Made by a program: the position numbers and the translations under genes. Shown here one piece after another: positions 1-9,878 of a DNA stretch of 64,000 nt (the first letter of the stretch is position 1; each line of letters begins with the position of its first letter). Source of the stretch: Actinomycetes bacterium (lineage in GTDB: Bacteria; Actinomycetota; Acidimicrobiia; IMCC26256; PALSA-610). The notes beneath the pieces were generated by a model. The model was not told the origin of the DNA. It saw nothing but the letters and a program-made list of their open reading frames with translations, and made no database searches. The stretch lies in NCBI GenBank assembly GCA_025360585.1, contig JANYBW010000080.1, positions 1-64,000 of the forward strand, in the 5' to 3' direction.

Positions 1-6
1 AGCCTG

Positions 7-182
7 TTGCATTGGTCAGTCGACTCGGCTTGCTCCGCTGCGCCGCCCTAACGGGACGCTCCCTCCTTGCATTGGTCAGTCGACTCGGCTTGCTCCGCTG
101 CGCCGCCCTAACGGGACGCTCCCTCCTTGCATTGGTCAGTCGACTCGGCTTGCTCCGCTGCGCCGCCCTAACGGGACGCTCC
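7..182. repeat. 60-bp tandem repeat, three near-identical copies
   Basis: The unit starts TTGCATTGGTCAGTCGACTC and ends GGGACGCTCCCTCC. It recurs with a 60-base period, and the copies are almost identical over about 176 bases. Because 60 is divisible by 3 the array gives an open frame on the plus strand, but that translation is pure repeat and I do not call it a gene. The array lies 3' of relA. A diverged single copy lies at about 33862-33910, also in a gene-end position, so the unit is probably a dispersed intergenic repeat. Confidence 0.9.
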
Positions 183-337
183 TGGGCTGCTCCGCGCACC
201 GCAATCGGTTCCATCTCTAAACGGATCGAAATGCAACGGGGGCCGCGCGGCATGTTGGGGCTCCCTTCGGTCGAGTTGTGGCGAATGCTTCACTCGCGTA
301 TCGACCAAAGATTTGGTAAAGCTTGAGCCACCAGGCA
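183..337. other. Intergenic stretch, nothing recognised
   Basis: This stretch lies between the tandem repeat and the end of relA. I see no convincing coding region, RNA gene or operator. Since the window begins here, the gene upstream is unknown. Confidence 0.5.
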
Positions 338-366
338 GTAAAGAAGCCCGGCGCCTGTGGACCGGG
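338..366 (-). terminator. Possible terminator after relA
   Basis: On the minus strand, just after the relA stop, CCCGG and CCGGG arms (362-366 and 347-351) frame a 10-base loop. They are followed by a pyrimidine-rich run, CTTCTTT. The stem is short, so this is only a weak intrinsic-terminator candidate. Confidence 0.3.
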
Positions 367-376
367 AACGACTGCG

Positions 377-2575
377 CTACTTGTCCTTAGCTCCGGCGAG
401 CACCCGGGCGACGTCGTAGACCGAATCGACCCGCTTCATCGCCAACAAGATCGAATCCAAATGATCGGGTTCTGCGAGCTCAAATTCAAAACGAATGCGA
501 GCGATCCGATCCGCAGTGGTCTTCGACGAGCAACTCAAAATATTCACATGATGATCCGACAGCTCATCCGCGACATCCCGCAGCAACTTCGCCCTATCGA
601 GCGCCTCAATCACGATCGACACCACATACGCCTGGGGCGAATCACGGTTCCACTCCACTTCGATGACCCGATCACCCACAGTCATCAAGCTCAATGCGTT
701 CGCACAGTCGTTACGGTGCACTGATACGCCGCGGCCGCGCGTGACGAAGCCCATGATCTCATCGCCCGGCACTGGCGTGCAGCACTTCGAGAGCCGAACC
801 ATGATGTCGTCGAGGCCCTCAACGTGCACCCCGACCGCGGAACGCGAAGTGTTCGGACGTTGCGGTTTGCGAGCCGTAGTTGGTACTTGTTCTTCGCCGT
901 CTTGCATCGCGCGCTGAAGCCGCTGCACGACGGTCTGTGCCGTCACGTGGTGTTCGCCAATCGCGGCGTAGAGCGCGTCGACCTCCGAATAGTGCATTTC
1001 GTCGACGACAGCTCGCAACGCGAGCGCTGGAAGTTTCTGGACCGGTAAGCCTTCGCGCCGCAACGCGCGCTCGAGTTCTTCGCGGCCGGCTTCGATCGCA
1101 TCAACGCGCCGTTCACGAGAAAACCATTGACGAATTTTCGCTTTGGCGCGCGGCGTTGCCACGAACTGCAACCAATCGCGTGTCGGCCCAGCATCGGCAA
1201 CCTTGCTCGCGAGAATCTCAATGCTGTCGCCCGATTGTAACGGCGTATCGAGCGGCACCAGACGATTATTGATTCTCGCCCCGATACATCGATGCCCCAC
1301 TTCGGTGTGAATCGCGTACGCGAAATCGACCGCACAAGCACCGATGGGCAACGCCATGACGTTGCCTTTGGGCGTAAACACGAACACTTCGCCCTGTTCA
1401 AGATCGACCTTGAGGGTCGCCATGAATTCCGCAGGGTCGGTTGTGTCGCGTTGCCAATCGACAATGCGAGCAAGCCAATCGAGATCTTGTTGCGTGCCTT
1501 GATCTTTGTAACTCCAATGCGCGGCGACGCCGAACTCCGCGCGCTCGTGCATCTCGCGAGTACGGATCTGGAATTCAACCGGACGGCCACTCGTACCCAC
1601 GACAGTCGTGTGCAGTGATTGGTAAAGGTTGAACTTCGGCATCGCTACGTAATCTTTAAATCGCCCTTGAATTGGCCGCCAGGTCGCGTGCACCGCGCCC
1701 AGCACTGCGTAGCAATCTTTCACTTCTTCGACGACAACCCGAACGCCCAACAAATCAAAAATGTCGTCGAACTCTTTGCCGCGTACGACCATTTTTTCGT
1801 AAATCGACCAGTAGTGCTTTGGCCGTCCCGTCACGACTCCATCGACACGGAGTTCACGGAGACGCGCCGCGACCTCGTCCAAGACACTATCGAGATCCGA
1901 TATCGCCACTGGGGCGCGGCCCGCGACCATCTGTTCGATCTCCGCGTACCGTTTCGGATACAGCACCGCGAACGACAAATCTTCGAGTTGCCACTTCACG
2001 TCGCCGATGCCGAGGCGATGCGCAAGCGGAGCATAAATGTCGAGCGTTTCTTGGGCGATCCGCTGTTGTTTATCGTCGGGCATCGAGCCGATCGTGCGCA
2101 TGTTGTGTAAACGGTCCGCGAGTTTGATCAACAGGACACGCAAATCCTTGGCGATCGCGACGAGCATCTTGCGCATCGTCGCGGCTTGTTGTTCCTCTTT
2201 GCTATCGAAGTGAATACGATCGAGTTTGGTGACACCATCGACGAGCGCCGCGACCTCCGCACCAAAATCGCGCTCCAAATCGTCGAGCGTGATCGTCGTG
2301 TCCTCCACGGCATCGTGCAGCAACGCGCCCGCGATCGTCGTGTCGTCGAGGCCGAGTTCAGCAAGGACAGTTGCGACGCCTACCGGATGCGTGATGTACG
2401 CGTCGCCCGACCGGCGAACTTGATCCTTGTGCGCTTCACGCGCGACCGCGTAGGCGAGTTCGATGAGCGCGGTATCGGCTTTGGGATGCCGGCTCGAATA
2501 TTGCGTAAGCAATCCCGCGAGGAGTTGATCGGTTGGAGCCGACGGCGAACCACGACGAGATAGCAATGCCCTCAT
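377..2575 (-). CDS. relA: RelA/SpoT-family bifunctional (p)ppGpp synthetase/hydrolase
   Basis: This enzyme makes and degrades the stringent-response alarmone (p)ppGpp. The 732-residue protein has the full long-RSH layout. An N-terminal hydrolase domain carries the HD pair in ALLHDAVEDT (about residues 84-93). The synthetase domain follows at about 245-375, with YWSIYEKM and the DYVAMPKFNLYQSLHTTV region. A TGS domain lies at about 395-455 and a C-terminal ACT domain ends the protein. Both catalytic halves look intact, so bifunctional activity is expected, as for mycobacterial Rel. It is transcribed after apt with a 21-base gap, and secDF-apt-relA is a conserved actinobacterial order. Confidence 0.96.
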   Translation of the reverse strand: MRALLSRRGSPSAPTDQLLAGLLTQYSSRHPKADTALIELAYAVAREAHKDQVRRSGDAYITHPVGVATVLAELGLDDTTIAGALLHDAVEDTTITLDDLERDFGAEVAALVDGVTKLDRIHFDSKEEQQAATMRKMLVAIAKDLRVLLIKLADRLHNMRTIGSMPDDKQQRIAQETLDIYAPLAHRLGIGDVKWQLEDLSFAVLYPKRYAEIEQMVAGRAPVAISDLDSVLDEVAARLRELRVDGVVTGRPKHYWSIYEKMVVRGKEFDDIFDLLGVRVVVEEVKDCYAVLGAVHATWRPIQGRFKDYVAMPKFNLYQSLHTTVVGTSGRPVEFQIRTREMHERAEFGVAAHWSYKDQGTQQDLDWLARIVDWQRDTTDPAEFMATLKVDLEQGEVFVFTPKGNVMALPIGACAVDFAYAIHTEVGHRCIGARINNRLVPLDTPLQSGDSIEILASKVADAGPTRDWLQFVATPRAKAKIRQWFSRERRVDAIEAGREELERALRREGLPVQKLPALALRAVVDEMHYSEVDALYAAIGEHHVTAQTVVQRLQRAMQDGEEQVPTTARKPQRPNTSRSAVGVHVEGLDDIMVRLSKCCTPVPGDEIMGFVTRGRGVSVHRNDCANALSLMTVGDRVIEVEWNRDSPQAYVVSIVIEALDRAKLLRDVADELSDHHVNILSCSSKTTADRIARIRFEFELAEPDHLDSILLAMKRVDSVYDVARVLAGAKDK

Positions 2576-2596
2576 AGCGATGGGTGGCTCGTTGGG

Positions 2597-3130
2597 TTAA
2601 TCCGCATAGGTCACGACCGAATGAATCTCAATATCTGCAAGGTGTTGTCGGCCGCCTAGGAACCCAAGTTCAATAAAGAATGCGCAGCCGACAAGATTGC
2701 CGCCGAGTTTTCGAACCAGGCGCACCGCCGCGCTTGCAGTTCCGCCCGTAGCCAACACATCGTCGACGATGAGCACCCGTTCACCCGGCACAATCGCGTC
2801 TTGATGAATTTCGAGTTGATCGGTGCCGTATTCGAGTGCGTATTCCTCGCGCTCCACCTTCCACGGCAATTTTCCCGGCTTCCGGACGGGCACAAAACCG
2901 GCACCCAGGTGGTACGCGACGGGTGCTGCGAAGACGAAACCGCGTGCTTCGATACCAATCACTTTGTCGATCTGGCGCCCATCGAAGGGCTCAACCACGG
3001 CATCGATCGTTGCCGCAAAAGCATCCGGCAACGCCAGCACTGGCGTGATGTCTTTAAACACCACGCCGGGCTTGGGGTAATCCGGGAGATCACGCACATG
3101 ATCACGAACCCAGCCAGCATCAATACCCAT
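2597..3130 (-). CDS. apt: Adenine phosphoribosyltransferase
   Basis: This cytoplasmic purine-salvage enzyme converts adenine and PRPP to AMP. The 177-residue length is normal for the family. The PRPP-binding loop is clear in [18 protein letters not shown] (about residues 118-135), where the two aspartates and TGGT are diagnostic. The N-terminal [16 protein letters not shown] segment is also typical of Apt. It lies between secF and relA on the same strand, the usual actinobacterial arrangement. A 78-base gap separates it from the secF stop, so it may be co-transcribed with secF. Confidence 0.95.
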   Translation of the reverse strand: MGIDAGWVRDHVRDLPDYPKPGVVFKDITPVLALPDAFAATIDAVVEPFDGRQIDKVIGIEARGFVFAAPVAYHLGAGFVPVRKPGKLPWKVEREEYALEYGTDQLEIHQDAIVPGERVLIVDDVLATGGTASAAVRLVRKLGGNLVGCAFFIELGFLGGRQHLADIEIHSVVTYAD

Positions 3131-3208
3131 ACGGCCAGTCTAGAAGTGGCCCTGGGCCAAACTGGACTTTACGCCGCGCCCGCCCCGAGCCTTCGCCGTG
3201 AGTGGGCG

Positions 3209-4648
3209 TTAGGTTCGTTTGCGGCCGCGCTGTTGGCGGGGCCGTGGCGCGTTGCCGGTAGTGCGCATGATCGCGGGCGGCCCAGCAACTCCGGTGGAAT
3301 CCCAATCATCGGCGCCTTGCGCTACTGCATCCACTGGAATCACCTCACCGACGAGCGCCGCAGACCTCGCGGCCTTGCGCTGCGCAGTCTGGGCGCGAAC
3401 GAGTTGGCGTTCGGCAATCGCACGGTATTGCGGCTCACGTTCTTTCCACCACACCAACATCGGCGTGGCAACAAAAATCGATGAATACGTTCCTACGAAC
3501 AATCCGGCAAACAGTGCTAGAGCAAAATCTTCAAGGGCAGTTGCCCCAAAGAATCCGGCACCAACAACGAGCAAGCTCAGCACTGGCATCAACGCCACAA
3601 ACGAAGTCGACAAGGAACGCATCAACACTTCGTTCAATGAACGGTTGGCCATCTCGCCATACGTTGCCTTGCCAATCGTGATCGCGGGCCCTTGATTCTC
3701 CTTGATCTTGTCAAACACCACCACTGTGTCGTAGAGCGAAAACCCAAGAATCGTCAGGAATGCGGTGACCGTGGCCGGAGAAACCGTGAACTGCGTTATC
3801 GCGTACACCGCGACCGTGAAGATGATGTCGTGCACCACGGCAACCAGCGCGGCCATAGCCATTTTGAACTCAAAACGAATCGACAAATAGATCGCGAGCA
3901 CAAAGAAAAACACAATCAGCGCGGTGATTGCCTTTTTAGAAACTTCGCCACCCCAGGTCGGGCCGACGGTAGAAATACTCACATCGTTCGTCGTCTTGCC
4001 CGCGTATTTAGCGAGGACACTGCTCACACGTTCGCGCACCGATTTTGGAGGCGCGCTCAACGTCACGGTCACTTGTTGCTTGGCGACGCTGACGTTCGCC
4101 TTCGCTCCACCAAGGTCGATCGCTTTAAGTTTCGATTCAATCGTTGCCTTTTCGACTCCTACGACTTTCGAGACTGAAAAAGATTGCACAGTTCCGGTGC
4201 GGTTCTCATTGACATCAGCAGTTTTCTTGCCAACGATTTTGGCGATCGCTGAACGAATCGCCTCGATCGGATCATTCACGACCTGGGCCTGCACCCGGAT
4301 CGTTTTCTTACCCGATTGTGGGCTCGACGAAATCGTTGCCTTGTAGTCGACCAGCGTCGTCGTGTCGACAATTTTTCGAAGGTCGTTGACGTTCGCGGCG
4401 TGGCCCTTGGCCACATCGACCTGCCAGGAAACACCTCCATTGAAGTCGATACCCAAACTCAGCGGTCGCAGAATCAACAGCAGCGGGCCGCCGACCACGA
4501 CAATCAAAAACATGATCAAAAACACCCGCGATTTCGCGATGAAGTTGAAGTTCGTGCGCTCGTGGAAGAAATCCGCGGGACGGTGTCTGCGATCCATGCC
4601 CGGAAGCATCCCGGCATCGTCGCGTTGGTGATCACTGACGAGGCTCAT
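3209..4648 (-). CDS. secF: Protein translocase subunit SecF
   Basis: SecF partners SecD in the inner-membrane complex that uses the proton gradient to finish Sec-dependent export. The 479-residue protein has an N-terminal membrane segment (FLIMFLIVVVGGPLLLIL), the SecF signature LGIDFNGGVSW near residue 66, a periplasmic P1 region, and a five-helix RND block after about residue 230. That block includes the conserved FSLYDTVVVFDKIKEN. The C-terminus is a basic tail rich in Arg and Pro. Its ATG overlaps the secD stop by four bases (ATGA), so translation of the two is probably coupled. Confidence 0.95.
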   Translation of the reverse strand: MSLVSDHQRDDAGMLPGMDRRHRPADFFHERTNFNFIAKSRVFLIMFLIVVVGGPLLLILRPLSLGIDFNGGVSWQVDVAKGHAANVNDLRKIVDTTTLVDYKATISSSPQSGKKTIRVQAQVVNDPIEAIRSAIAKIVGKKTADVNENRTGTVQSFSVSKVVGVEKATIESKLKAIDLGGAKANVSVAKQQVTVTLSAPPKSVRERVSSVLAKYAGKTTNDVSISTVGPTWGGEVSKKAITALIVFFFVLAIYLSIRFEFKMAMAALVAVVHDIIFTVAVYAITQFTVSPATVTAFLTILGFSLYDTVVVFDKIKENQGPAITIGKATYGEMANRSLNEVLMRSLSTSFVALMPVLSLLVVGAGFFGATALEDFALALFAGLFVGTYSSIFVATPMLVWWKEREPQYRAIAERQLVRAQTAQRKAARSAALVGEVIPVDAVAQGADDWDSTGVAGPPAIMRTTGNAPRPRQQRGRKRT

Positions 4649-6336
4649 ACCGAGGTCCTTCCGGCGACATCAAGCCCAGACGCAATGCCCACACCCTTCA
4701 TCGCTACCAATTTCGAACGGCGTGCCATCAGCAGAACGAGGGGATGCATGAAACAAAACGCGAGCACTAAGTCGACGATGGTACTCAAACCGAGGAAGTA
4801 CGCGAAACCTTTGACCGATCCGATCGTGAGCGCGTAGAGAACGACAGCACCGATCAACGACACCGCATCCGCCGCGACAATCGTGCGCCACGCTTTCGTC
4901 CAGCCCGATTCAATCGACGATCGCACGGTCTTGCCCATGCGTACTTCATCTTTTAATCGCTCGAAGAACACCACGTACGAGTCGACGGTCACACCCACCG
5001 AAACAATGATGCCGGTCACTCCAGACAGCGTGAGCGTGACGCCGTATTTCTGGCCGAACAATGTCACCAGGCTGTACATGACCATTCCCGTAAGCAGCAA
5101 CCCAACCCACACGACGAGGCCCAGGAGCCGGTAAAAGAACAGCATGTAGATCGCGACGAAAATAAGACCGATGACACCAGCCGCTATCCCGGCACGAAGC
5201 TGATCCTTTCCGAGCGTCGGCGAGACGTCTTCAACGGTTTGTTGCTTTTCGTCGAACTTCACCGGCAACGAGCCGTACTTCAACGCTTGGGCCAGGTGTT
5301 CAGCTTCACCTTGCCCGAATGATCCGGAAATCGTGACCGTATCGCCGGTGATTCCTGCGTTGATCTTTGGTGCGCTGATGACCTCGTTGTCGAGCGAGAT
5401 CGCGACCCGCTTGCCCACGTAGTTCGTCGCTATAGGAGCGAATAAACCGGCCTTATATTCAACATCGACGCCCCATTGGCCGCGGTTGTACTGCGCCCGT
5501 GCGGATTTCACCGCGGTGCCCGGCAACAGATTCGGGCCGAGAACGTAACAAACATGGTGTTGTTTCGGCGATCCGGTCATTTGGTCCCAGAACACTTGGC
5601 GGTTATCGACGATGTCCTTGCAGGATTTACCGACCAGGCTTTGCGTTGTGGTGGTCGGGCCAGGCTTCGTTGTGGTGGTCGGGCCCGGTTTCGTCGTGGT
5701 GGTTTTCGGCGGCTTCGAGTTTGGCGTGCCCGCCTTCACCGTCGTGCTACTGCCGGGCGAGATCGTTGCACCGCTGGTGGTGGTAGGGCCGACACTCGTG
5801 GTCGGGGCGCCGCTCGTCGACGAACCAGTAGTTGTGGTGCCGGCCGAAGAGGTCGTCGCACCACTCGACGTAGTTGCGCCAGCTTTGGTCGTCGTTGTCG
5901 CGCCCGGCTTCGTTGTGGTTGTCGCGCCCGGCTTCGTTGTGGTAGTTGGTTTTGGTTTCGTGGTTGTGGTCACCGGGAACTTGAACGTCGCCGGAAACTC
6001 ATTCACCACTTCACGGTTTTGCAACTCGCTGGTCGAACCAATGAGATCCAGCGCGCTCTTACGATCTTTGATACCGGGAACGTCGACGACGATCGTGTCG
6101 CCTTGGCGGTTCACATCGGGCTCAGCCACACCGAGGCTGTTCACCCGGGCCGAAATCACCTGACGGGCCGTATCCAGCAGCGTCGGGTCGGTGCCTTTGA
6201 CCGGGAACAGTCGCACAGAAATCCCGCCGCGCAGATCAAGGCCGAGCTGCGGCGAATCGCCCGAAGCGAGCGTTCCAAGAAATCCTGCGATCACCAAGAC
6301 CAAGGTGACTGCAAGTAGGAGTGGTTTACGACCCAT
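4645..6336 (-). CDS. secD: Protein translocase subunit SecD with Thr/Pro-rich insertion
   Basis: SecD is the partner of SecF in the export motor. The 563-residue protein starts with a membrane helix (about residues 5-23), then the SecD signature LGLDLRGGISVRL, a periplasmic domain, and a C-terminal five-helix RND block with VTVDSYVVFFERLKDE. Residues about 123-232 are an unusual low-complexity insertion in the periplasmic domain, built of TTTTKPGAT-type units and Ser/Thr/Gly runs. It is probably a flexible, possibly glycosylated linker. Folded sequence resumes at LVGKSCKDIVDN. The gene follows yajC by three bases. Confidence 0.94.
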   Translation of the reverse strand: MGRKPLLLAVTLVLVIAGFLGTLASGDSPQLGLDLRGGISVRLFPVKGTDPTLLDTARQVISARVNSLGVAEPDVNRQGDTIVVDVPGIKDRKSALDLIGSTSELQNREVVNEFPATFKFPVTTTTKPKPTTTTKPGATTTTKPGATTTTKAGATTSSGATTSSAGTTTTGSSTSGAPTTSVGPTTTSGATISPGSSTTVKAGTPNSKPPKTTTTKPGPTTTTKPGPTTTTQSLVGKSCKDIVDNRQVFWDQMTGSPKQHHVCYVLGPNLLPGTAVKSARAQYNRGQWGVDVEYKAGLFAPIATNYVGKRVAISLDNEVISAPKINAGITGDTVTISGSFGQGEAEHLAQALKYGSLPVKFDEKQQTVEDVSPTLGKDQLRAGIAAGVIGLIFVAIYMLFFYRLLGLVVWVGLLLTGMVMYSLVTLFGQKYGVTLTLSGVTGIIVSVGVTVDSYVVFFERLKDEVRMGKTVRSSIESGWTKAWRTIVAADAVSLIGAVVLYALTIGSVKGFAYFLGLSTIVDLVLAFCFMHPLVLLMARRSKLVAMKGVGIASGLDVAGRTSV

Positions 6337-6339
6337 AGG

Positions 6340-6660
6340 TCAGCCTTCTTCGCCCGAATGATCGGAACCGTTCGGCGGCTCCGGGAGGGATTGTGGTTGA
6401 GGGATTGGCATATCAGCGACCAGCCGCCCAATCGCACGGCGTGCGATGGTGATCACGATCGCCGGTGCTATCTCGACGTCTGCAGTTTCGTCTTCTAATC
6501 GGACGATCGTGCCGTAGATGCCAGATGTTGTGATGATTTCATCGCCCGCGACAATGCGCGCGTGCATGGAGCTCGCAGCCTGCGACTGGCGCCGCTGCGG
6601 GAGCACGATGAACAAATAAAATGGGATCACCAGGAACGGGATCCAAAACAAGGCCTGCAA
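6340..6660 (-). CDS. yajC: Preprotein translocase accessory subunit YajC
   Basis: This small membrane protein associates with SecDF. The 106-residue product has one N-terminal helix (LFWIPFLVIPFYLFIVLPQRR). A short YajC domain follows, with the usual GDEIITTSGIYGTIVRLED segment at about residues 38-56, and then an acidic, proline-rich tail. Its place immediately before secD and secF supports the name. It ends three bases before secD begins. Confidence 0.92.
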   Translation of the reverse strand: MQALFWIPFLVIPFYLFIVLPQRRQSQAASSMHARIVAGDEIITTSGIYGTIVRLEDETADVEIAPAIVITIARRAIGRLVADMPIPQPQSLPEPPNGSDHSGEEG

Positions 6661-6762
6661 TTTCCACCACGTCGTCTATGGGTCGAAGCGGCGAAAATCT
6701 AGCGTGAATCCAGCGCAAAGCTGCGCACACCCGCTGAGATTCGGCCGCCTGTTGGCCCGTTG

Positions 6763-7473
6763 TTAGGAATTCACGTTGAAAACGTGCCCGCGGTCGGCCG
6801 CCACCGCAGCATCGAGGCGAGCAATCCGATCGGCACGGATCATCTTCACTTGGCCCGCATACGCCGCTCGGGGCAGCCCGGCCCAGTAATTCGCGGCCTC
6901 CAGCGCTTTCGCTTCGAGATCTTCTGGCGCAACCACCGCATCGAGGAAGCCCGCATCGAGTGCGCCCATCGGATCGTACGTACGCCCACCCACCATCGCG
7001 ACTTGTTCGTGGCGCTTTGAAAGCCGTTCCTGCGCCATTTCGATCGCCCAGCGGGGCAACACCATCCCAATTTGGGTCTCGATCAGGCCGATTTTGAACT
7101 TGCCGGAAACGCCAATCCGCTCATCCGCGCCCATCATCAGTAGCGCCCCCGCCGCGATCGCGTGCCCGGGGCAGGCCACGACGATCGGCACCGCAGAACC
7201 ATACATACGCGTGAACAACGCGCCCCCGTTCGTAACCAAACGGCCCGCGGATTCCGGTGACGCTTTGATTTCATCGAGGTCGAACCCACCCGACAAAAAC
7301 CCGGGCTTACCGGTGAGCAGCATCGCGCCGACCGTCTCCGGGCCCGCGGCTTCGGCTTGACTCAGCGCTACTTCGAGCGCGGCAAGCACTTCACTCGACA
7401 ACGTATTGGCCTTGCCATGATCAATCGCCACGTGGGCAATGCGGTCTCGTACTTCGTAATGCACAACAGTCAT
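6763..7473 (-). CDS. Enoyl-CoA hydratase/isomerase (crotonase) family protein
   Basis: A 236-residue crotonase-fold enzyme expected to act on an acyl-CoA. I chose the ATG at 7473 (MTVVHYEVRDRIAHV) because homology to crotonases begins there; the open frame extends 81 codons upstream into repetitive sequence. The oxyanion-hole regions are visible as GKANTLSSEV (about 20-29) and GKPGFLSGGFDL (about 60-71). The catalytic Glu positions of true hydratases are not obvious in GALLMMGADERIGV, so it may be an isomerase or have another activity. It sits between ruvB and yajC without an evident pathway link. Confidence 0.82.
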   Translation of the reverse strand: MTVVHYEVRDRIAHVAIDHGKANTLSSEVLAALEVALSQAEAAGPETVGAMLLTGKPGFLSGGFDLDEIKASPESAGRLVTNGGALFTRMYGSAVPIVVACPGHAIAAGALLMMGADERIGVSGKFKIGLIETQIGMVLPRWAIEMAQERLSKRHEQVAMVGGRTYDPMGALDAGFLDAVVAPEDLEAKALEAANYWAGLPRAAYAGQVKMIRADRIARLDAAVAADRGHVFNVNS

Positions 7474-7551
7474 GATGGTGGTTCCGTTCGTTTCGTTTGG
7501 CCCGATTTCGTGGGCTGGTGGCCGGGGTGCATCACGACAATCAGCCATGGG

Positions 7552-7593
7552 CGAATTGGTTTGGGCTAATTGGTTTGGGCGAATTGGTTCGGG
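7552..7593. repeat. 14-bp tandem repeat, three copies
   Basis: CGAATTGGTTTGGG, CTAATTGGTTTGGG and CGAATTGGTTCGGG stand in a row between the crotonase start and the ruvB stop. No gene uses them. They may be a simple replication-slippage array. Confidence 0.8.
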
Positions 7594-7609
7594 TATCGCG
7601 CGCGAGCGC

Positions 7610-8668
7610 TTACGCTTGAGTTTGGTTCCCGGAGTCGCCGTCGAACAAACCGGGCGTTTCGGCATTGCCCGCAACCACGGCCAGGCCCAGATGCCGATAG
7701 GCGCTCGCGGTTGCAACGCGACCTCGAGGCGTGCGTTGCAACAAGCCGTTTTGCAACAAGAATGGTTCGTAGACGTCTTCTACCGTCTCCGGTTGTTCGC
7801 CCACCGAAATCGCCAAAGTACCGAGCCCCACGGGCTGGCCCGCGAACGTCTTGCAGAGGGCGGCGAGAATGGCGCGGTCGACTTTGTCGAGGCCCAACTC
7901 ATCGACTTCGAACAATGCAAGCGCGGTATTTGCCGTCTCGGCCGAGACGGTGCCATCGCCACGCACTTCGGCATAGTCGCGGACGCGTTTCAAGAGCCGG
8001 TTCGCGATGCGAGGAGTGCCACGCGAACGACGGGCGATTTCAACGGCACCGTCGGCCGCAAGGGTTACGCCAAGAATCTGCGCGGCCCGAGTGACGATCA
8101 GGGTGAGTTCGTTGGTCGTGTAGTAATCAAGCCTCGCAACAAATCCGAAGCGATCACGCAACGGGCCGGTAATCGAGCCGGTTCTTGTTGTGGCACCAAC
8201 CAACGTGAAGCGCGGGACATCGATTCGAATCGAACGCGCGGCAGGGCCCTTGCCGATCACGATGTCGAGCTGGAAATCCTCCATCGCGGGATAGAGCACT
8301 TCTTCGACGGCGCGCGGCAAGCGGTGGACTTCATCGATGAACAACACGTCGCCGTCGTCGAGGTTCGTGAGTATCGCCGCGAGATCGCCCGCCCGCTCCA
8401 ACGCTGGCCCACTCGTTGGTTGCAGGCGTGAGCCCATCTCAGCCGCGATGATGGCGGCCATACTCGTTTTGCCAAGCCCCGGAGGGCCAGCAAGCAACAC
8501 GTGATCGACGGCTTGGCCCCGCAATTTCGCGGCGCCCAACATGATATCGAGATGTTCTTTCAGCGCGGATTGGCCGACAAACTCATCGAGGCGGCGCGGC
8601 CGTAATGTGGTTTCTTCAGCAACCTCCGCTAGATCTTCATTTGGCAGCAAGATTTCGTCGCGGCTCAT
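7610..8668 (-). CDS. ruvB: Holliday junction branch migration helicase RuvB
   Basis: RuvB is the hexameric AAA+ motor that drives branch migration with RuvA. The 352-residue protein has the RuvB N-terminus [11 protein letters not shown], Walker [10 protein letters not shown] (about 60-68), Walker B in [11 protein letters not shown] (about 109-119), sensor and arginine-finger regions ([19 protein letters not shown]), and a C-terminal winged helix ending in RTPRGRVAT. Its start overlaps the ruvA stop by four bases. The order ruvC-ruvA-ruvB in transcription suggests one SOS-regulated operon. Confidence 0.97.
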   Translation of the reverse strand: MSRDEILLPNEDLAEVAEETTLRPRRLDEFVGQSALKEHLDIMLGAAKLRGQAVDHVLLAGPPGLGKTSMAAIIAAEMGSRLQPTSGPALERAGDLAAILTNLDDGDVLFIDEVHRLPRAVEEVLYPAMEDFQLDIVIGKGPAARSIRIDVPRFTLVGATTRTGSITGPLRDRFGFVARLDYYTTNELTLIVTRAAQILGVTLAADGAVEIARRSRGTPRIANRLLKRVRDYAEVRGDGTVSAETANTALALFEVDELGLDKVDRAILAALCKTFAGQPVGLGTLAISVGEQPETVEDVYEPFLLQNGLLQRTPRGRVATASAYRHLGLAVVAGNAETPGLFDGDSGNQTQA

Positions 8669-9273
8669 CGTTTCGAGCCCAACATTCTCAGTGCTTCGCG
8701 AACGCCGTCGCTCACCGTTGCGTCGATTCGTAGCTCGCTGAGCGCGCCACGAATTTCATCAGGGTTGTAACCGAGCGCGGACAATGCTTCACGTACTTCG
8801 GCGCGCACGTTCAACGTGCCCGAACGCTCGTGCGCAGTTCCTTCGATCGCGGCGAGATCGACATCCGGCAATGCAAGCTTGGCTTTCAAATCAATCAATA
8901 AACGTTGGGCGGTTCGCTTACCGACCCCAGGGACAAGACACAGCGCGTCGACATCGTCTTCGGCGAGCGCTCGCCGCAACGCGTTCACAGGATGCACACC
9001 AATAATCGCGAGCGCAAGCTTCGGGCCTACCCCGTTGACGGTGATTAACGACTCGAATGTGTCGCGCTCATCGCGCGTCAGAAACCCGAAGAGCACCATC
9101 GCGTCTTCACGGACGTGCAGATGCGTGAACAGAAACGCCTGCGCGCCCGGTTCGAGTTGGCCGAAGCTCGACAGAGGCACCAGCGCGCGATACCCCACTC
9201 CCCCAACTTCAATCAGCACCTCACCGTTGCTGGACCGCTCCAATACGGTGCCGCGCACAGAACCGATCATCAC
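8665..9273 (-). CDS. ruvA: Holliday junction DNA helicase subunit RuvA
   Basis: RuvA binds the four-way junction and loads RuvB. The 202-residue protein has an OB-fold N-terminus ([22 protein letters not shown]), helix-hairpin-helix elements ([12 protein letters not shown] and [17 protein letters not shown]), and a C-terminal domain III ending in [11 protein letters not shown] for RuvB contact. It overlaps ruvC by four bases upstream and ruvB by four bases downstream, so the trio is translationally coupled. Confidence 0.97.
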   Translation of the reverse strand: MMIGSVRGTVLERSSNGEVLIEVGGVGYRALVPLSSFGQLEPGAQAFLFTHLHVREDAMVLFGFLTRDERDTFESLITVNGVGPKLALAIIGVHPVNALRRALAEDDVDALCLVPGVGKRTAQRLLIDLKAKLALPDVDLAAIEGTAHERSGTLNVRAEVREALSALGYNPDEIRGALSELRIDATVSDGVREALRMLGSKR

Positions 9274-9878
9274 TTGGCTTTCGTGAGCGCCGCGTTGATG
9301 CGCGCCTGAAGTCGATCATTGTGAGCATTCGCCGCGCTCGGCGCGGCGTTCGGAATATTGAGTCGCGCATCAGTGACCGCGCTGCCGCCAGGCACACGCT
9401 CGCGCCAGGCGTGGCAGAGCGCGAGCGCCAACGCATCAGCAGCATCGGCAGGTTTCGGAACCTCCGCCAGCTTGAGCAGCCGAGCGACCATCGCTCCAAC
9501 TTCGGCTTTACCCGCCGAGCCATCGCCCGCCACCGCCAGCTTCACCTCGTTCGGCGAATACTGCACCACGGGGATGCCGTTGCGGGCCGCGGCGGCGAGC
9601 GCCAGGCCGCTGGCTTGACCCACCGAAATCGCAGTGCGGGCGTTAACCTGAAACAAGACCCGCTCAACCACCATCACCGACGGCCGAATCTCCAGGACCA
9701 GTTCTTCAAGGTCTTCGGCAAGTTGCGCGAGACGCAGCGGCAGCGGCGTGACGGGATCGGTGCGTAAGACGCCACAGCGGACGGCTCGCAGCCGCCCAGC
9801 AGACTCTCGGACGACGGCGCCAAAGCCGCAACGAGAAAGCCCCGGGTCTATCCCCAACACAGGCAACGGTTCGAACAC
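9270..9878 (-). CDS. ruvC: Crossover junction endodeoxyribonuclease RuvC
   Basis: RuvC resolves Holliday junctions. Starting from GTG at 9878 the product is 202 residues and opens MFEPLPVLGIDPGLSRCGFG, with the first catalytic Asp in GIDPG. Other family landmarks are VERVLFQVNARTAISVGQASG and the KPADAADALALALCH block with the final catalytic acids. The frame is open further upstream, but that part reads through a palindrome and is not RuvC-like. The GTG lies inside a perfect LexA box. TAGGGT lies seven bases upstream of the GTG, so a leaderless transcript is plausible. Confidence 0.93.
   Translation of the reverse strand: MFEPLPVLGIDPGLSRCGFGAVVRESAGRLRAVRCGVLRTDPVTPLPLRLAQLAEDLEELVLEIRPSVMVVERVLFQVNARTAISVGQASGLALAAAARNGIPVVQYSPNEVKLAVAGDGSAGKAEVGAMVARLLKLAEVPKPADAADALALALCHAWRERVPGGSAVTDARLNIPNAAPSAANAHNDRLQARINAALTKAK

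Noticed and set aside
12-326. Open frame over the 60-bp repeat array (plus strand)
   Set aside because: It is the repeat read in frame and has no protein-like features outside the repeat.
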